8,489 bases of DNA from Opitutaceae bacterium (lineage in GTDB: Bacteria > Verrucomicrobiota > Verrucomicrobiia > Opitutales > Opitutaceae), in NCBI GenBank assembly GCA_016763045.1, contig JAESUN010000343.1:1-8489 (forward strand). Direction: 5' to 3'. Position 1 is the first letter of the stretch. Each line of letters opens with the position of its first letter. The notes under the pieces were generated by a model that worked only from the letters and a program-made list of their open reading frames with translations, did not search any database and had not been told where the DNA came from. The position numbers and the translations under genes were made by a program. Below, piece by piece: positions 7,348-8,489 of this stretch.

Positions 7348-7884
7348 ATGGCTAAAGTTCTCGAAAGAAAACCGCTTACCTTTGCTGAGCGCACCTATCT
7401 TCCGCAGATCCTCAGTGGTCTGAAGACGACGTTTGGGCATCTTCTGAAGAGGAAGGTGACTCTGCAGTATCCTGAAGAGCGACCAGCCATTTCGGATAAT
7501 TATCGGGGGATTCCTACCTTGGTCAAAGATCCTGAAGGCCGGGAAAAGTGTGTCTCTTGTCAGCTCTGTGAGTTTGTTTGTCCGCCTAAAGCGATTCGGA
7601 TCATCCCGGGTGAGATTGCGGAAGATTCTGCGACTGCTCATGTTGAAAAGGCTCCACAGGAATTCGAAATTGATATGCTTCGCTGTATTTACTGCAGCCT
7701 TTGTCAGGAAGTTTGTCCGGAGGAAGCTATCTTTCTACAGGATATTTATTCGTTCTCTGGCTATACGCGGGAGGAAATGGTCTTTAATAAACAGAAACTT
7801 TACGAAATCGGAGGAACACTACCGGATCGGCATTTCAAATGGGAAAAGAAACGTTTGGCTGCCGAAAAGGGGAATGGGCATTGA
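7348..7884 (+). CDS. nuoI: NADH-quinone oxidoreductase subunit I (NuoI, TYKY)
   Basis: NuoI is a ferredoxin-type subunit with two [4Fe-4S] clusters, N6a and N6b, which carry electrons from the NADH arm to N2 in NuoB. Both C-x2-C-x2-C-x3-C-P motifs are intact: CVSCQLCEFVCP (Cys68, 71, 74, 78) and CIYCSLCQEVCP (Cys113, 116, 119, 123). The N-terminal amphipathic stretch TYLPQILSGLKTTFGHLLKR and the YPEERP block are typical of complex I rather than of unrelated 2x[4Fe-4S] ferredoxins. At 178 residues the length is normal. The ATG follows a 39-base T-rich gap after nuoH and has no Shine-Dalgarno match. No lesion is visible. Confidence 0.96.
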   Translation: MAKVLERKPLTFAERTYLPQILSGLKTTFGHLLKRKVTLQYPEERPAISDNYRGIPTLVKDPEGREKCVSCQLCEFVCPPKAIRIIPGEIAEDSATAHVEKAPQEFEIDMLRCIYCSLCQEVCPEEAIFLQDIYSFSGYTREEMVFNKQKLYEIGGTLPDRHFKWEKKRLAAEKGNGH

Positions 7885-7912
7885 GCTTGTGTTATAACTT
7901 ATTGATTCACCA

Positions 7913-8425
7913 ATGATTGATTTTTTCTTTTACCTTTTTGCTTTTCTGACCCTTGGGGGTGCTTTGTTGGTGGTGGTAAACCGCAATGCGGTTAATGCCG
8001 CAATGTTTCTGATCGTCGCTTTTTTAGGAATGGCAGCTCTCTCCGTTTTGCTGGAAGCCTATTTTCTGGCAGTGTTGCAGGTGCTGGTTTACGCGGGAGC
8101 CGTCATTGTCCTGTTTCTCTTTATCGTCATGTTGCTGGATACACAGGGAGGAGAACGCAAGCCTTTCAAGATGTTGAGAGGCATGGCTTCTAGCTTTGCT
8201 TTTCTGCTTCTCGTTATGAGCGTCTTTACCATTTCCGGGGCAGGCAATCTCACTGAAGCTGACAGTGCTTCAGTGGTGGCAACGGGTAGTTCACTGAAGG
8301 CCTTCGGTTATCAGTTGTTTACGACATACTTGCTGCCTTTGCAGGTAATAGGATTCCTCCTTCTAGTGGCGATGATAGGTGTCATTGTGCTGAGTCAGGG
8401 AGCGAGAAAGGACGATAAATCTTAA
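7913..8425 (+). CDS. nuoJ: NADH-quinone oxidoreductase subunit J (NuoJ, ND6)
   Basis: NuoJ is a membrane subunit of the proton-pumping arm, next to NuoK, NuoA and NuoH. The 170 residues are strongly hydrophobic with about five membrane helices, roughly at 4-22, 27-47, 51-76, 90-110 and 137-162. The family signature in helix 3, FLAVLQVLVYAGAV (51-64), is clear; its Tyr60 region is the bent helix that rearranges during the catalytic cycle in solved complex I structures. The ATG follows a 28-base gap after nuoI with no Shine-Dalgarno. nuoK starts 13 bases after its TAA. Length and reading frame are normal. Confidence 0.95.
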   Translation: MIDFFFYLFAFLTLGGALLVVVNRNAVNAAMFLIVAFLGMAALSVLLEAYFLAVLQVLVYAGAVIVLFLFIVMLLDTQGGERKPFKMLRGMASSFAFLLLVMSVFTISGAGNLTEADSASVVATGSSLKAFGYQLFTTYLLPLQVIGFLLLVAMIGVIVLSQGARKDDKS

Positions 8426-8438
8426 CTCACAGCGAACG

Positions 8439-8489
8439 ATGACAGTAGGTCTTGAACATTTTTTCATAGTTAGCGGATTGCTCTTCGCA
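8439..8489 (+). CDS. nuoK: NADH-quinone oxidoreductase subunit K (NuoK, ND4L), 5' end only
   Basis: Only 17 codons fit before the window ends, reading MTVGLEHFFIVSGLLFA. This matches the typical NuoK N-terminus (a short head followed by the first of three membrane helices), and the position directly after nuoJ is where nuoK is expected. A full NuoK is about 100 residues, so most of it lies beyond the window. No Shine-Dalgarno is visible in the 13-base gap after nuoJ. Confidence 0.88.
   Translation, partial: MTVGLEHFFIVSGLLFA

Noticed and set aside
7123..7641. 172-codon minus-strand open frame across the nuoH/nuoI junction
   Set aside because: It runs antisense to two recognised genes, with no recognisable family and no visible ribosome binding site.
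212..8489. Membrane-bound [NiFe]-hydrogenase or Mrp-type complex, which share NuoB/C/D/H/I-like subunits
   Set aside because: NuoD lacks the Ni-binding Cys pairs, and the NADH-module genes nuoE, nuoF and nuoG are present in normal nuo order.

Overview
This window is one stretch of a bacterial respiratory complex I operon (proton-pumping NADH:quinone oxidoreductase). All genes are on the + strand in the classical order nuoB-C-D-E-F-G-H-I-J-K. Gene order, separate nuoC and nuoD, and the wording of conserved blocks (for example HRGDEKIAEN in NuoD and GAGFPCG in NuoF) remind me of Verrucomicrobiota, perhaps the Opitutae. That placement is from memory and held with low to moderate confidence. Base composition looks close to 50% GC by eye, with no sign of foreign DNA, mobile elements, CRISPR arrays or RNA genes.

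Layout: 1-211 is a non-coding leader with no recognisable nuoA and only weak promoter-like signals. nuoB (212-721), nuoC (726-1349), nuoD (1385-2617) and nuoE (2633-3133, or from TTG at 2624) follow closely. nuoF (3144-4484) is interrupted by an in-frame TAG at 4257-4259. nuoG (4481-6178) starts in a 4-base overlap with the nuoF stop. nuoH (6188-7308) carries a one-base deletion in a T run at 6971-6975. nuoI (7348-7884), nuoJ (7913-8425) and the first 17 codons of nuoK (8439-8489, cut by the window edge) complete the set.

How they work together: NuoE, NuoF and NuoG form the NADH-oxidising arm (FMN, N1a, N3, N1b, N4, N5). NuoB, NuoC, NuoD and NuoI carry electrons through the N6 clusters and N2 to the quinone site at the NuoB/NuoD/NuoH interface. 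NuoH, NuoJ and NuoK are membrane subunits that couple this to ion pumping. The antiporter-like NuoL, NuoM and NuoN would be expected downstream, and NuoA must lie elsewhere if the complex is complete.

I see no new system here. What stands out is three lesion-like departures in otherwise well-conserved essential subunits: a Cys-to-Ser change at a predicted N2 ligand in NuoB, an amber codon in nuoF before the fourth N3 ligand, and a frameshift in nuoH. They may be sequencing errors, early decay of this operon copy, or real biology. Raw reads and a search for a second nuo cluster would separate these.
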